A stretch of 64,000 bases of DNA from Owenia fusiformis (lineage: Eukaryota; Annelida; Polychaeta; Sabellida; Oweniidae), in the NCBI GenBank assembly GCA_903813345.2, contig CAIIXF020000001.1:124001-188000 (forward strand), read 5' to 3'. Below the pieces are notes generated by a model that had not been told where the DNA came from, did not search any database, and worked only from the letters and a program-made list of their open reading frames with translations. Positions 1 through 15,700 of this stretch are shown here, piece by piece. Position numbers and translations under genes: made by a program. Position 1 is the stretch's first letter; each line of letters opens with the position of its first letter.

Positions 1-3000
1 GTTTAATGTGATAGTTAACTGGAGACTTGGAATAATGAATCTTATTGTAAGTGAGAAGGGTACCTGCTTCCTGAACACATATCCTTGTTTAATGTGATAG
101 TTAACTGGAGACTTGGAATAATGAATCTTATTGTAAGTGAGAAGGGTACCTGCTTCCTGAACACATATCTTTGTTTAATGTGATAGTTAATTGGAGACTT
201 GGAATAATGAATCTTATTGTAAGTGAGAAGGGTACCTGCTTCCTGAACACATATCCTTGTTTAATGTGATAGTTAATTGGAGACTTGGAATAATGAATAT
301 TATTGTAAGTGAGAAGGGTACCTGCTTCCTGAACACATATATTTGTTTAATGTGATAGTTAACTGGAGACTTGGAATAATGAATCTTATTGTAAGTGAGA
401 AGGGTACCTGCTTCCTGAACACATATCTTTGTTTAATGTGATAGTTAACTGGAGACTTGGAATAATGAATCTTATTGTAAGTGAGAAGGGTACCTGCTTC
501 CTGAACACATATCTTTGTTTAATGTGATAGTTAACTGGAGACTTGGAATAATGAATCTTATTGTAAGTGACAAGGGTACCTGCTTCCTGAACACATATCT
601 TTGTTTAATGTGATTAAGTTAACTGGAGACTTGGAATACTGAATCTTATTGTAAGTGAGAAGGGTACCTGCTTCCTGAACACATATCTTTGTTTAATGTG
701 ATAGTTAACTGGAGACTTGGAATAATGAATCTTATTGTAAGTGACAAGGGTACCTGCTTCCTGAACACATATCTTTGTTTAATGTGATAGTTAATGAAGA
801 CTAAGAATACTGAATCTTATTGTAAGTGAGAAGGGTACCTGCTTCCTGAACACATATCTTTGTTTGATGTGAAAGTTAACTGGAGACTTGGAATAATAAA
901 TCTTATTGTAAGTGACAAGGGTACCTGCTTCCTGAACACATATCTTTGTTTAATGTGATAGTTAACTGGAGACTTGGAATACTGAATCTTATTGTAAGTG
1001 AGAAGGGTACCTGCTTCCTGAACACATATCTTTGTTTAATGTGATAGTTAATTGGAGACTTGGAATAATGAATCTTATTGTAAGTGAGAAGGGTACCTGC
1101 TTCCTGAACACATATCTTTGTTTAATGTGATAGTTAATTGAAGACTTGGAATAATGAATCTTATTGTAAGTGAGAAGGGTACCTGCTTCCTGAACACATA
1201 TCTTTGTTTAATGTGATAGTTAATTGAAGACTTGGAATAATGAATCTTATTGTAAGTGACAAGGGTACCTGCTTCCTGAACACATATCTTTGTTTAATGT
1301 GATTAAGTTAACTGGAGACTTGGAATAATGAATCTTATTGTAAGTGAGAAGGGTACCTGCTTCCTGAACACATATCTTTGTTTAATGTGATTAAGTTAAC
1401 TGGAGACTTGGAATAATGAATCTTATTGTAAGTGAGAAGGGTACCTGCTTCCCGAACACATATCTTTGTTTAATGTGATAGTTAACTGGAGACTTGGAAT
1501 AATGAATCTTATTGTAAGTGACAAGGGTACCTGCTTCCTGAACACATATCTTTGTTTAATGTGATAGTTAACTGGAGACTTGGAATAATGAATCTTATTG
1601 TAAGTGACAAGGGTACCTGCTTCCTGAACACATATCCTTGTTTAATGTGATAGTTAACTGGAGACTTGGAATAATGAATCTTATTGTAAGTGAGAAGGGT
1701 ACCTGCTTCCTGAACACATATCTTTGTTTAATGTGATAGTTAACTGGAGACTTGGAATACTGAATCTTATTGTAAGTGAGATGGGTACCTGCTTCCTGAA
1801 CACATATCTTTGTTTAATGTGATAGTTAACTGGAGACTTGGAATACTGAATCTTATTGTAAGTGAGAAGGGTACCTGCTTCCTGAACACATATCTTTGTT
1901 TAATGTGATAGTTAATTGGAGACTTGGAATACTGAATCTTATTGTAAGTGAGATGGGTACCTGCTTCCTGAACACATATCTTTGTTTAATGTGATAGTTA
2001 ATTGGAGACTTGGAATAATGAATCTTATTGTAAGTGAGAAGGGTACCTGCTTCCTGAACACATATCTTTGTTTAATGTGATAGTTAATTGGAGACTTGGA
2101 ATAATGAATCTTATTGTAAGTGAGAAGGGTACCTGCTTCCTGAACACATATCCTTGTTTAATGTGATAGTTAATTGGAGACTTGGAATAATGAATCTTAT
2201 TGTAAGTGAGAAGGGTACCTGCTTCCTGAACACATATCTTTGTTTAATGTGATAGTTAATTGGAGGCTTGGAATAATGAATCTTATTGTAAGTGAGAAGG
2301 GTACCTGCTTCCTGAACACATATCTTTGTTTAATGTGATAGTTAATTGGAGACTTGGAATAATGAATCTTATTGTAAGTGAGAAGGGTACCTGCTTCCTG
2401 AACACATATCCTTGTTTAATGTGATAGTTAATTGGAGACTTGGAATAATGAATCTTATTGTAAGTGAGAAGGGTACCTGCTTCCTGAACACATATCTTTG
2501 TTTAATGTGATAGTTAATTGAAGACTAAGAATACTGAATCTTATTGTAAGTGAGAAGGGTACCTGCTTCCTGAACACATATCTTTGTTTAATGTGATAGT
2601 TAATTGGAGACTTGGAATAATGAATCTTATTGTAAGTGAGAAGGGTACCTGCTTCCTGAACACATATCTTTGTTTAATGTGATAGTTAATTGGAGACTTG
2701 GAATAATGAATCTTATTGTAAGTGAGAAGGGTACCTGCTTCCTGAACACATATCTTTGTTTAATGTGATAGTTAATTGGAGACTTGGAATAATGAATATT
2801 ATTGTAAGTGAGAAGGGTACCTGCTTCCTGAACACATATATTTGTTTAATGTGATAGTTAACTGGAGACTTGGAATACTGAATCTTATTGTAAGTGAGAA
2901 GGGTACCTGCTTCCTGAACACATATCTTTGTTTAATGTGATAGTTAACTGGAGACTTGGAATAATGAATCTTATTGTAAGTGAGAAGGGTACCTGCTTCC

Positions 3001-6000
3001 TGAACACATATCTTTGTTTAATGTGATAGTTAATTGGAGACTTGGAATAATGAATCTTATTGTAAGTGAGAAGGGTACCTGCTTCCTGAACACATATCTT
3101 TGTTTAATGTGATTAAGTTAACTGGAGACTTGGAATAATGAATCTTATTGTAAGTGACAAGGGTACCTGCTTCCTGAACACATATCTTTGTTTAATGTGA
3201 TTAAGTTAACTGGAGACTTGGAATACTGAATCTTATTGTAAGTGACAAGGGTACCTGCTTCCTGAACACATATCTTTGTTTAATGTGAAAGTTAACTGGA
3301 GACTTGGAATACTGAATCTTATTGTAAGTGAGAAGGGTACCTGCTTCCTGAACACATATCTTTGTTTAATGTGATAGTTAACTGGAGACTTGGAATAATG
3401 AATCTTATTGTAAGTGAGAAGGGTACCTGCTTCCTGAACACATATCCTTGTTTAATGTGATAGTTAACTGGAGACTTGGAATAATGAATCTTATTGTAAG
3501 TGAGAAGGGTACCTGCTTCCTGAACACATATCTTTGTTTAATGTGATAGTTAATTGGAGACTTGGAATAATGAATCTTATTGTAAGTGAGAAGGGTACCT
3601 GCTTCCTGAACACATATCCTTGTTTAATGTGATAGTTAACTGGAGACTTGGAATAATGAATCTTATTGTAAGTGAGAAGGGTACCTGCTTCCTGAACAGA
3701 TATCTTTGTTTAATGTGATAGTTAACTGGAGACTTGGAATAATGAATCTTATTGTAAGTGAGAAGGGTACCTGCTTCCTGAACACATATCTTTGTTTAAT
3801 GTGATAGTTAACTGGAGACTTGGAATAATGAATCTTATTGTAAGTGACAAGGGTACCTGCTTCCTGAACACATATCTTTGTTTAATGTGATTAAGTTAAC
3901 TGGAGACTTGGAATACTGAATCTTATTGTAAGTGAGAAGGGTACCTGCTTCCTGAACACATATCTTTGTTTAATGTGATAGTTAACTGGAGACTTGGAAT
4001 AATAAATCTTATTGTAAGTGACAAGGGTACCTGCTTCCTGAACACATATCTTTGTTTAATGTGATAGTTAATGAAGACTAAGAATACTGAATCTTATTGT
4101 AAGTGAGAAGGGTACCTGCTTCCTGAACACATATCTTTGTTTAATGTGAAAGTTAACTGGAGACTTGGAATAATAAATCTTATTGTAAGTGACAAGGGTA
4201 CCTGCTTCCTGAACACATATCTTTGTTTAATGTGATAGTTAACTGGAGACTTGGAATACTGAATCTTATTGTAAGTGAGAAGGGTACCTGCTTCCTGAAC
4301 ACATATCTTTGTTTAATGTGATAGTTAATTGGAGACTTGGAATAATGAATCTTATTGTAAGTGAGAAGGGTACCTGCTTCCTGAACACATATCTTTGTTT
4401 AATGTGATAGTTAATTGAAGACTTGGAATAATGAATCTTATTGTAAGTGAGAAGGGTACCTGCTTCCTGAACACATATCTTTGTTTAATGTGATAGTTAA
4501 TTGAAGACTTGGAATAATGAATCTTATTGTAAGTGACAAGGGTACCTGCTTCCTGAACACATATCTTTGTTTAATGTGATTAAGTTAACTGGAGACTTGG
4601 AATAATGAATCTTATTGTAAGTGAGAAGGGTACCTGCTTCCTGAACACATATCTTTGTTTAATGTGATTAAGTTAACTGGAGACTTGGAATAATGAATCT
4701 TATTGTAAGTGAGAAGGGTACCTGCTTCCCGAACACATATCTTTGTTTAATGTGATAGTTAACTGGAGACTTGGAATAATGAATCTTATTGTAAGTGACA
4801 AGGGTACCTGCTTCCTGAACACATATCTTTGTTTAATGTGATAGTTAACTGGAGACTTGGAATAATGAATCTTATTGTAAGTGACAAGGGTACCTGCTTC
4901 CTGAACACATATCTTTGTTTAATGTGATAGTTAATTGGAGACTTGGAATAATGAATCTTATTGTAAGTGACAAGGGTACCTGCTTCCTGAACACATATCT
5001 TTGTTTAATGTGATAGTTAATTGGAGACTTGGAATACTGAATCTTATTGTAAGTGAGAAGGGTACTTGCTTCCTGATCACATATCTTTGTTTAATGTGAT
5101 AGTTAATTGGAGACTTGGAATAATGAATCTTATTGTAAGTGAGAAGGGTACCTGCTTCCTGAACACATATCCTTGTTTAATGTGATAGTTAATTGGAGAC
5201 TTGGAATACTGAATCTTATTGTAAGTGAGAAGGGTACTTGCTTCCTGATCACATATCTTTGTTTAATGTGATAGTTAATTGGAGACTTGGAATAATGAAT
5301 CTTATTGTAAGTGAGAAGGGTACTTGCTTCCTGATCACATATCTTTGTTTAATGTGATAGTTAATTGGAGACTTGGAATACTGAATCTTATTGTAAGTGA
5401 GAAGGGTACTTGCTTCCTGATCACATATCTTTGTTTAATGTGATAGTTAACTGGAGACTTGGAATACTGAATCTTATTGTAAGTGAGAAGGGTACTTGCT
5501 TCCTGATCACATATCTTTGTTTAATGTGATAGTTAATTGGAGACTTGGAATAATGAATCTTATTGTAAGTGAGAAGGGTACCTGCTTCCTGAACACATAT
5601 CTTTGTTTAATGTGATAGTTAACTGGAGACTTGGAATAATGAATCTTATTGTAAGTGAGAAGGGTACCTGCTTCCTGAACACATATCTTTGTTTAATGTG
5701 ATAGTTAACTGGAGACTTGGAATAATGAATCTTATTGTAAGTGAGATGGGTACCTGCTTCCTGAACACATATCTTTGTTTAATGTGATAGTTAATTGAAG
5801 ACTAAGAATACTGAATCTTATTGTAAGTGACAAGGGTACCTGCTTCCTGAACACATATCTTTGTTTAATGTGAAAGTTAACTGGAGACTTGGAATAATAA
5901 ATCTTATTGTAAGTGAGAAGGGTACCTGCTTCCTGAACACATATCTTTGTTTAATGTGATAGTTAACTGGAGACTTGGAATAATGAATCTTATTGTAAGT

Positions 6001-6644
6001 GAGAAGGGTACCTGCTTCCTGAACACATATCTTTGTTTAATGTGATAGTTAATTGGAGACTTGGAATAATGAATCTTATTGTAAGTGAGAAGGGTACCTG
6101 CTTCCTGAACACATATCTTTGTTTAATGTGATAGTTAATTGAAGACTAAGAATACTGAATCTTATTGTAAGTGACAAGGGTACCTGCTTCCTGAACACAT
6201 ATCTTTGTTTAATGTGATAGTTAACTGGAGACTTGGAATACTGAATCTTATTGTAAGTGAGAAGGGTACCTGCTTCCTGAACACATATCTTTGTTTAATG
6301 TGATTAAGTTAACTGGAGACTTGGAATACTGAATCTTATTGTAAGTGACAAGGGTACCTGCTTCCTGAACACATATCTTTGTTTAATGTGATAGTTAACT
6401 GGAGACTTGGAATACTGAATCTTATTGTAAGTGAGAAGGGTACCTGCTTCCTGAACACATATCTTTGTTTAATGTGATAGTTAACTGGAGACTTGGAATA
6501 ATGAATCTTATTGTAAGTGAGAAGGGTACCTGCTTCCTGAACACATATCTTTGTTTAATGTGATTAAGTTAACTGGAGACTTGGAATACTGAATCTTATT
6601 GTAAGTGACAAGGGTACCTGCTTCCTGAACACATATCTTTGTTT
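1..6644. repeat. 86-bp minisatellite array (about 77 copies)
   Basis: Head-to-tail array starting with gtttaatgtgatagttaa. The second copy starts at base 87, so the unit is 86 bp; variants carry a 2-bp insertion (gattaagttaac) or a 1-bp deletion (gttaatgaagac). Copies are over 90% identical, with recurring variants (g/c in gtgagaag/gtgacaag, ataatg/atactg, tccttg/tctttg). Rare variants recur 3277 bp apart (ttaatgaagactaag at 791 and 4068; cttcccg near 1448 and 4725), showing a higher-order duplication of roughly 1.2 kb inside the array. Read on the minus strand, each unit contains the last 27 bases of Canopy coding exon 4 plus its donor CAG|GTACCC. The array runs off the left edge. Confidence 0.97.
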
Positions 6645-6714
6645 CTATTTCTGCCTCATCATCTCTCAGCAATGTGATCAGATCTTCCTCATAGTCCTCT
6701 ACAAAACTCTCACA
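6618..6714 (-). CDS. CNPY2: Canopy coding exon 4, its end duplicated into the minisatellite
   Basis: 97 bp. The acceptor is gtgtttgttgcag|TGTGAGAG and the donor GAAGCAG|GTACCC, phase 0 in and phase 1 out. It reads CESFVEDYEEDLITLLRDDE, then AEIETKICVQEA, matching the acidic helix and late cysteine of Canopy proteins. Its last 27 bases (6644-6618) and the donor are identical to the terminal unit of the 86-bp array, so the exon edge itself is the array boundary. If the donor were skipped, the frame would run on into array sequence and stop near 6508. Confidence 0.9.
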
Positions 6715-9700
6715 CTGCAACAAACACAATTATAAAATGAAAGCATTTTTGCATGAACTTATTGAATGTCTTCAGGTACATGATGTTATTTAACAAATGA
6801 AATGTTATCATTATTTTGTTAAATTGATGAAAGTGGGCTACTTCATTTATTTAATAATACATGTATATTTAGTCCTATTGACTTTTGATTATTTCAATTT
6901 TTCATTTCAAATGGCGCAAGTCACAGAGTAGACTGGAGTCAACATTAACACAATCATGAATGTTGACAAAACTTAATAAAATGTGTCTATGATGTCTTTA
7001 TTTTTTTTAATGAATGTAGGAAATTGCTACTAATGACCATTATCTGTTAGAATATGTTTTAATAACCTGCTCCATTTCATTTAATTCAGCTTTACCCTTT
7101 AATGTTATTTCACATTTTCCCATTTGTTATCTAAATACGTAAGTCTAGAATTTTATCACATAAAAGCCTCTAGAAAGAGAGAGTTCTTACATTTTGGCGA
7201 GCACCCTAAAGACCTGTATCAAAATAATCCTTTATATCTTACAAAAGATTTGTGAGATTTGCCAAGGTGAACGAGGTGTCGAAAGCCACTAATTAGATGA
7301 TTAATTAAAGGCAGAACCAGATCTATAGGGGTGAAAAATATCACGCTATGTTATAAATTGGTGCAGTTATAATGGATTCAAAGTGCAAAAATAAGTGAAA
7401 AATGTTTAAATTCTCCCAAATAATAAGAATGGTAACCATTCTTACAGAAAAATAATACGTTGTTGTATATATCCCTAGTTTTCCTGAAATATAGTATGCA
7501 CTTTGGTGATTTTAAGAAAATAGACATGAGAAGGAATGACACAAGCCAGAAATATTTTAAAATTGAAACATATAGCATTCATCATTTCTAACTAGTTCAA
7601 TCAATACAATAGTGCAGTCAGTTAGCTGTTCAATTGCACATGCTATATATAAAGCACCATTATTTGACAGAAGTATCATCAATACATATATTTTTGATAT
7701 CTAACGAAGCGGTGGTGAAAAGTGGCCCCAGTTGATAATTTAAAGGCCTCAAAAATTTTGCACATTTTTTCTTTTGCCTTGTTCCAAAGTTATTAGCATT
7801 TGAATTTTGGAAAATCTCCATTGGCTGCCATTATAAACCGCTGTCAATATGGCTTTTTTAAATTGTCCTTTTCCCAAAAAGTCTACTCTGGAATTTTCTA
7901 ATATTGTAGAAGTGAAAAACCTATATTGAGCCCCGTGTTTATTTATCAATCTTTAAAAGACCCCCTGCAGAACAGTTTAAAAGTAATGAATCCCATATTC
8001 CTAGTATGTTACAATAACATGATTATCTTCAAAATTAGAAGGGTTTTTTTTTTTTTCTTTTGCCTACTTCCAAAGATACTGGCATTTGAATTTTGGAAAA
8101 TCCCCATTGGCTACCATTATAACCGCTATTAATATGTCTTTACTAAAGTGTAATTTTCTCAAATAGTCTACTATGAAATTTTCTAATATTGTAGATTTCT
8201 ATAGTATTATTCACTTAAAAGAAATCAAACAGGCACATAAAAAAAAAATTATTCCCTTCTCTCTTTTAATAGCTGGTCTATATAATAGAGAGATTTCGCA
8301 CATTAGTGAAAGTACAATTTATACGCATACGTATTCTTTAAAGGGTCATGTGGAACTATTATATTTACTAAAATCAATTTTATATTGTACTTAATGGATC
8401 ATAACTATTCCCGATATAGAAAAGCTCCATCAACTAGAGACTGTGAATGCACTGTCATCTGTATGTGTAGATTATGCACATTATAATTAAATGCTTGCTT
8501 CCGTGTCCTTGTAGTTGTAGTGTATTATAAAACAAACAAACCAAACAATATTGACTATATTGCAATGGAATGCACATGGTCTATCACAACATACAAATAA
8601 AGGGGAACTACTTGAACGTTTCAATTCATATGACATTATAAATATCTGTGAAACTTGGGCAAAAATGAATCATGATTTTGACGATTTACTTGATACGCAT
8701 AAATGCTTTGGTCTAAGCAGACCTAAAACTAAATCAAGAGGCAGATACCATGGAGGGATATGTGTATTCGTTCGTAAATCACTATTAGATGGGATCAAAA
8801 ATGTATGTCATAACCTAAAAGAATCTACATTACTTCGGATTAGATAAAGATATTGGATTATTGTGCATATGTGTAGCTCCAGAAAGATCTTCACTTTATA
8901 ACCATGAAGAGGACGGAATATCTCTATTGGAAACAAAAATCATCCATTTGTTGGAGAAAGTGCCAGAATGTGACATATTATTAAGTGGTGATTCAAATTG
9001 TAGAACTGCACAATTGCAAGACTATATCACATCAGACACAGCAAAGAATATCCATTTTCCTGAACTATATAACCTTGACAACTTTCAAAAACCAAGAGCA
9101 AACCATGACACAGTAGATAACCAGTATGGCAGATCTCTTATTGATAAATGTAAAACATTTGGCATTCACATCGTAAATGGAAGAACAAAGGGTGACCCAG
9201 AAGGAAAATTCACATGTACATCAAATGATGGACTCAGCCAAGTAGATCTCACATTAGCACCAGATTCATTATTTGATAAAACTGAAAACTTTTCTGTACT
9301 AACAGTTGAAGAATCTGACCATTACCCAACACTCCTGCAGTTAAACATTAATATCCTCCATGAACAGCAACAAGACATTAACCGAAACCCGAAAATAATA
9401 AAAACCGATTCCTATAAATGGAAACATGATAAAGAACCAACATTTCAGAGAACCATGTGTGATGATGAAACAAAAGCTCTCCTGCAGAACTTTTCACGTC
9501 TGATAAATGATGGCAACATCAATGGAAGTATAAATGTCCTGAACAATATATACACAAGAGCAGGTGCAAGCATGAAACAAAAATCATCGAGCAAACAGGC
9601 AAAAAACAAACCCCAACAACCAGAATGGTGGGATAATGAACTACAGGAACTGAAAGCCAAGAAATACCGCCAATTGAACATTTTCAGGACAACACGCAAC

Positions 9701-12700
9701 CAAACTGACTACGAACAATACACATTATACAGGAATCAATTCAAGACATCAGTTAAACTTAAGAAGAACAAACTGAAGGCAAAGATGTGTGGCCTAATAC
9801 AAGACTGTGACAATAAATGGGCGACAATCAAACAATTGTTAAGAAAGAAACAACCTTATATCAATATTGACCCTAATGATTGGAAAGACTACTTCAATTC
9901 ACTACTGAATGATGAAACTGTAAATATTGACCAGGAATTTAAAATACTGATAGATCATACCATGCAACTCCATGACAACCTGTGTATTGAATGTGATAAT
10001 AATGACCCAGATATATTAAATGATCCAATTTTCATAAAAAGGGAACCTATATATGTCTAAATTTTCGAGGTATTTCACTTCTTGAAACCTTAGCAAAGAT
10101 GTTTAATTCAATATTCAATACAAGGATGTTAAATTGGAGTAAAGGTAACAGCGTTATAGATGAATCCCAAGCGGGATCGAGACCAGGGTACAGTACAATT
10201 GATAATATTTTCACTTTATCAGCAATGACCCAGAAACATTTGTCAACACCAGGTGGAAGGTTCTATTGTATGTTTATTGATTTCTCAAAAGCGTTTGATA
10301 ATATACCCCACCGCCACCTATTTTATAAAATGATGACTACAGGTATCCATGGTAACGTGTTAAAACTATATCAATCGATGTACAGTAAACTTCAATGCTG
10401 TGTTAAATGCGAGATAAATGTAAATATAGAGCAAGATATCCATACTATTAAACATGTAAAAGGAATTACAAATTTTTTTCCATGTACAAAGGGTATATTT
10501 CAAGGAGATTCACTCAGCCCAATGTGGTTCATTATGTATGTAAACTCATTTTTTAACATGCTGAGGGAACAAAACTGCCAAGGAATCCATATTGTAGAAG
10601 GTTCCCCTAATATAATGGCATTGTGTTATGTGGATGACTTAAATTGTATAGGTAACACTGTACCAAATGTGCAAAAACAACTTGATACCTTGGGTAGCTT
10701 TTCACGTAAATGGGGAATGAAAGTAAATTTATCCAAAACAAATGTGATGGTGTTCAGGAATGGTGGTCCCCTCAGGCAAAATGAAAAATTTTATTTTGAA
10801 GGTGCAGAGATAGAACAAATATCATATTATCAATATCTAGGTATACTATTTTCCACAAGACTCTCCTGGTCTCCAGCTAAAAGTCAGCTTGCTTCACAAG
10901 CAAAGAAATCGATTATTTTACTCAAACAACTTAACCAAAAGTGTGGAAGAATACCACTTAAACTTATGTTCTCTCTGTTTGATGCCATGGTAACACCCAT
11001 CTTGTGCTATGGTTCAGAGATGTGGGGATATGAATGGTGTAATGTAATTGAATGTACACAAGCTCAATTTTGTAAATATTATATAGGTGTGGGACCACAA
11101 TCAAATGATGCAGCAGCATTAGGCGAATGTGGCAGACTTCCACTTTGTACCACTTATATGCTTAAAACCATAAAATATTGGATAAAATTAACAGAAATGC
11201 CTAATCATAGACATCCTAAATCATGCTATACAATGCTTTATCAACTAGATCAATCGGGAAAAACAACTTGGGCATCAAAAATCAAATATTTGCTTTTTTC
11301 ACTGGGATTTGGACATGCATGGTTTGAGCAAAGTGTAGGGAACCAATTATATTTTATTTTTATATTTAAGCAAAGACTTCAGGATATGTACAGCAAAGCT
11401 TGGCTAGGGAAACTCAGGGAAAGCCCCAAATTATATACATGCATGCAATTTAAAAATATATTAGAGCCTGAATTTTATTTATTATGTAATTTAGAATATA
11501 GATGTATTAAAGCTCTAGCAAAATTTAGAGTTTCGAACCACTGTTTTGAAATTGAAACGGGAAGACACTGTAATATTGTAAGAGACAACAGAATGTGTAA
11601 ATATTGTACCATAATAATAGAGGATGAGTACCATGTAATGTGTAAGTGTCCTAGATACCATAATATTAGATTAAGTCTTGACATTACCTTTGTAGAAAAC
11701 TACAGCACAGATCAATTCATTCATCTATTAAAAGTATTACTTATAAGGGCAGGTGATATTCATACTAACCCAGGTCCACTGAGTAGAAATGTGGTGCATT
11801 TTGATCATTTGAACGTTTTATTCAGCAATATAAACAGTATCGGCTCTGATAACGGTGCTCGTTTTGACATACTCACCCAAAGAATAGAACTAGATCAGAT
11901 TAAAGTTGCTGGAATCTGTGAAGCTGGGTACCATGATCAAGATTTTATGAATTACAAAATATCTAATTTTCACATGCCAGTGTATTCCAATAAGGGAAGG
12001 GGTATACTTATTTATATCCATGAGTCTTTGAGATTTTCTGACAGGAGTGATATTGAAGTTGATGGCCTAGACATTGCTTTTGTGGAAATTGTAGTAAATC
12101 ACAAGAAAATTTTAAATGGAGTTGGTCATCGTTCTCCTAGCCAAAGCGCAGATGAAACGAGAATCTTCTTCAATAAACTTAGACAGGCCCTTAATAAAAT
12201 TGAGAATCAGTCATTCGATAGTGTTTTGATTACTGCTGATACTAATGCTAAGAATAGTATCTGGTATGCCGAAGGTACGTCAATAGATAATCTGGCTGGT
12301 GACCTTCTTTTTAATGTCACTCAAGATTTCAACTATTTGCAGCTAATTGACCAACCAACACGCATAAAAGATAACTCTAAAACTTGCATAGATCATGTTT
12401 TTACAAATACTCCCCTAGCTGTGTCTGCAGCTGTAGTTGACTCTCCAATAGGTGGCTCTGACCATTGCACCATAATTGTTAAACTTAATGTTAAAATTCC
12501 CAAGGAACCAGCTATTAAATGAACTGTTTGGAAATATGACCAGGTTAACCTTCAAGCAATAAATAACGCAGTTAGAGAACAAGACTGGAATGGAATTTTA
12601 GAAAATGACATTGATTCAAATACTTTAACCGAACAATTTATCTATGCCCTCAAGACAATATATTCGACCTTTATCCCTCATAAAACAATAACTGTTAAGG

Positions 12701-15700
12701 CCAACTCCCAACCATGGTTTACGGACAAAATAAAGCACGAAATTAACAAAAAGAAAAAATTTTGAAAAATATACTACCAAGACTAGAATTTTAAATGAAC
12801 AGATACAGCTTGCTAAGAGTGAATATGAAACCAAATGTAAAGAATCCATTACTGAACTCTCCAAAAACTCAAAACAATATTGGTCTATAACCAAGAAATT
12901 ATTAGGTATAAACTCCTCTCAAACCATCATTCCCACCCTCTATGACCAGCCCAAAGGTAAAACTTCATCTAGCTGTAAAGATAAGGCAAATGCTTTTTTA
13001 GAACATTTTTCAAGTAAATACCATTCAGATAACTCGTTTTTGGATACTACCCTACCTCAACGCTGTCATAATATAAAATTGATAACCTTAGAACCTCCCA
13101 AGAAGAGGTTATGAAAATAATTCTCAAACTTGATCCAAATAAAGCTTGTGGCCCTGATGAGATCACAATTAAAATGTTACAATTGACTGCTCATACTATA
13201 TCTCTACCACTTTCTAAGCTCATTAACAAACATATTCTCCATGAAACCTTCCCCGACATATGGAAAATGGGCAGTATCTGCCCTATATTTAAAAATAAAG
13301 GAGATAAAACTGACATTGGGAATTATCGACCCATTACTCTTCTAAATATTTTATCAAAGGTCTTTGAACGTGTTGTGGCAACAAGACTAAATGCCCACCT
13401 TAAAGCTAATAATTTAATATTTGAATTCCAATCTGGGTTTCTTGAAGGGCATAACACTGAATTCCAGCTACTTGGAATAAATCACTTTCTTCATTCAAAT
13501 ATCAAAGATCATAAATCCGGACGTGCAATATATTTAGACATTAGCTCTGCATTTGATCGTGTTCCTCATAAGCTGATGCTTGCAAAACTGAAAGCATATG
13601 GCATTGAAGGCCAATTTTATCAAATTCTCCTATCATATTTGTCAAATCGTAGTCAACGTAAATGTAGGTGGTCAATCATCGGATACTTCTTCTGCAAACT
13701 ATATCAACTGCGGCGTCCCTCAGGGATCTATCCTAGGTCCAATTTTATTTTTGATTTATATAAATGACTTACCCGATGATCTTTTGGGAAAGACATTTAT
13801 CTACGCTGATGACACATCACTATATTACCCCTTTGATCCATCTGATCCTGACATGCATACTATCAATCATGATCTTAATATCATAACTAACTGGTCTCAA
13901 AAATGGAAACTAGATTTCAAGCCTGAAAAAACAGAGGAAGTTATCTTTCAAAGCCAGCGCTGTGTATTTCCTACTCCGCCACCTTTAGCCAAACTTGGAA
14001 ATGGGGAAATAAAAAGGAATAATCTTCATAAGCATCTAGGGTATACTTTGGATTATCTTCTTTCTAACAAAAATCATATATATGACATTGTCAAGAGAGT
14101 ACAAAAACTGATTAATCCATTGAAAGCACTTACATCAAAAATTAACTCGAAACATTTGGAGACAATGTACAACTCATTCATAGGGCTCATTTTGACTACG
14201 CAGACGTTCTTTATCATTCATCAACTCAAGTACTGATCAATATCCCTAGCAAGTTACATTAGCAGGCTGCATTATTGTGTTCTGGGTGTCTCCATGGCTC
14301 TGATACAGGTAAAGTTATGGGGGTCTTAAACTGGTGCACACTATCCCAAAGGAGGGAACAACACATTCTTAACTTCATGTACAAAGTAATCAGAAACCAG
14401 GTACCCTCCTATGTATCTTCAATATTTGAAGAATTCAAAAATCCGTATACCAAATTCCTATAAGGTCAACTGCCCAATTTATTAAATCCCCTATTCCTAA
14501 TGCAATATCACTGTGGAACAAATTACTAAAACCTCTTTTAGAATATGCCTTAAAATTTTCCCTACCAGCGTTCAAAAAAGAAAGTAATAAACACTATCTG
14601 CCCAAGTTCAACGTCCCTGATTAATTTAACAAGGTCTCAAGAAATCACTCTTAACAGAGCTCGTGTTGACTTATTTTTGAAAGCAAGACTTTTTGCACAC
14701 CAATTTACTTTTATAGATTCGGCTCATTGTTCTTGCGGCAAACCTGAAACACTAAAACATTTATTTTTCAAGTGTCCTCTATGCCAAATTAATAGGCATG
14801 CCCTGATGGAAGAGGTCAACAATAATTTTTATAATAAGATCAGTCAACTAACAAACATGGATGATAAACTTAATTTTCTCTTATATGGTGACGAGACATT
14901 ATCCTTAGCAGAACTAAGTAAACTTTTTATCATCGATCGTCAGCAATTTTCTCCATGACAATAAGACATAGCATAAAGGTCTCATCTAAGCCCTGGAGAA
15001 CTCATAATGTATTTATCTTGTTTTCTACACATCTACTTGGCACAAACCCCTCTGTTCCCTGGGATACCCTTCGATGCACAGTCGTCCTCAAACAGCTAAA
15101 TACTATACTTAATTTTTTACGATGTAAGTGATGGCCAACCTATAATGCCACTATGGCGATTGGTGGCCGAAAATGTATTGACTTTACTTCAATAAAGTTT
15201 ATTAACGTATACATAAAAATATTGGGTGAGACTTGAGATAATGTATGCGGCGCCAGTCAAAATTGAAACTTCTGATTGGGTTCGAAGCCGAGATGCCCGG
15301 ATATGTCCCAGCAAAAGCCGGAATTCACGTGATTTTTCACGAAGAAGGGGCGGAGTTTAAGCGAGATTCATCGAGACTTCTTCGTGTCAATCGTGTCAAT
15401 CCCTGCATTGCTTATTGTTAACTCCACCTTTTTGCCCATATATGGAGCTGGAGATGCCACTTGCGAGCGTGAACAGTTCAGTCTAGAAATAGAAATTTCT
15501 TAAGCGATGTCTTTCTTCAATTTTTCTACACGATATCTCGATAAATAGTGGACATATTTGTACCATTCTTTCGTCAAAATGAGGGTATCGCTGGAATACA
15601 TATTTCCAATCTGTTGGTCAATAGATTTATTCATTGATACTGGCAGGAATTAGATCGTAATAAACATGCTAAAATTGTAAAACTTGGAACGTTTGACAGT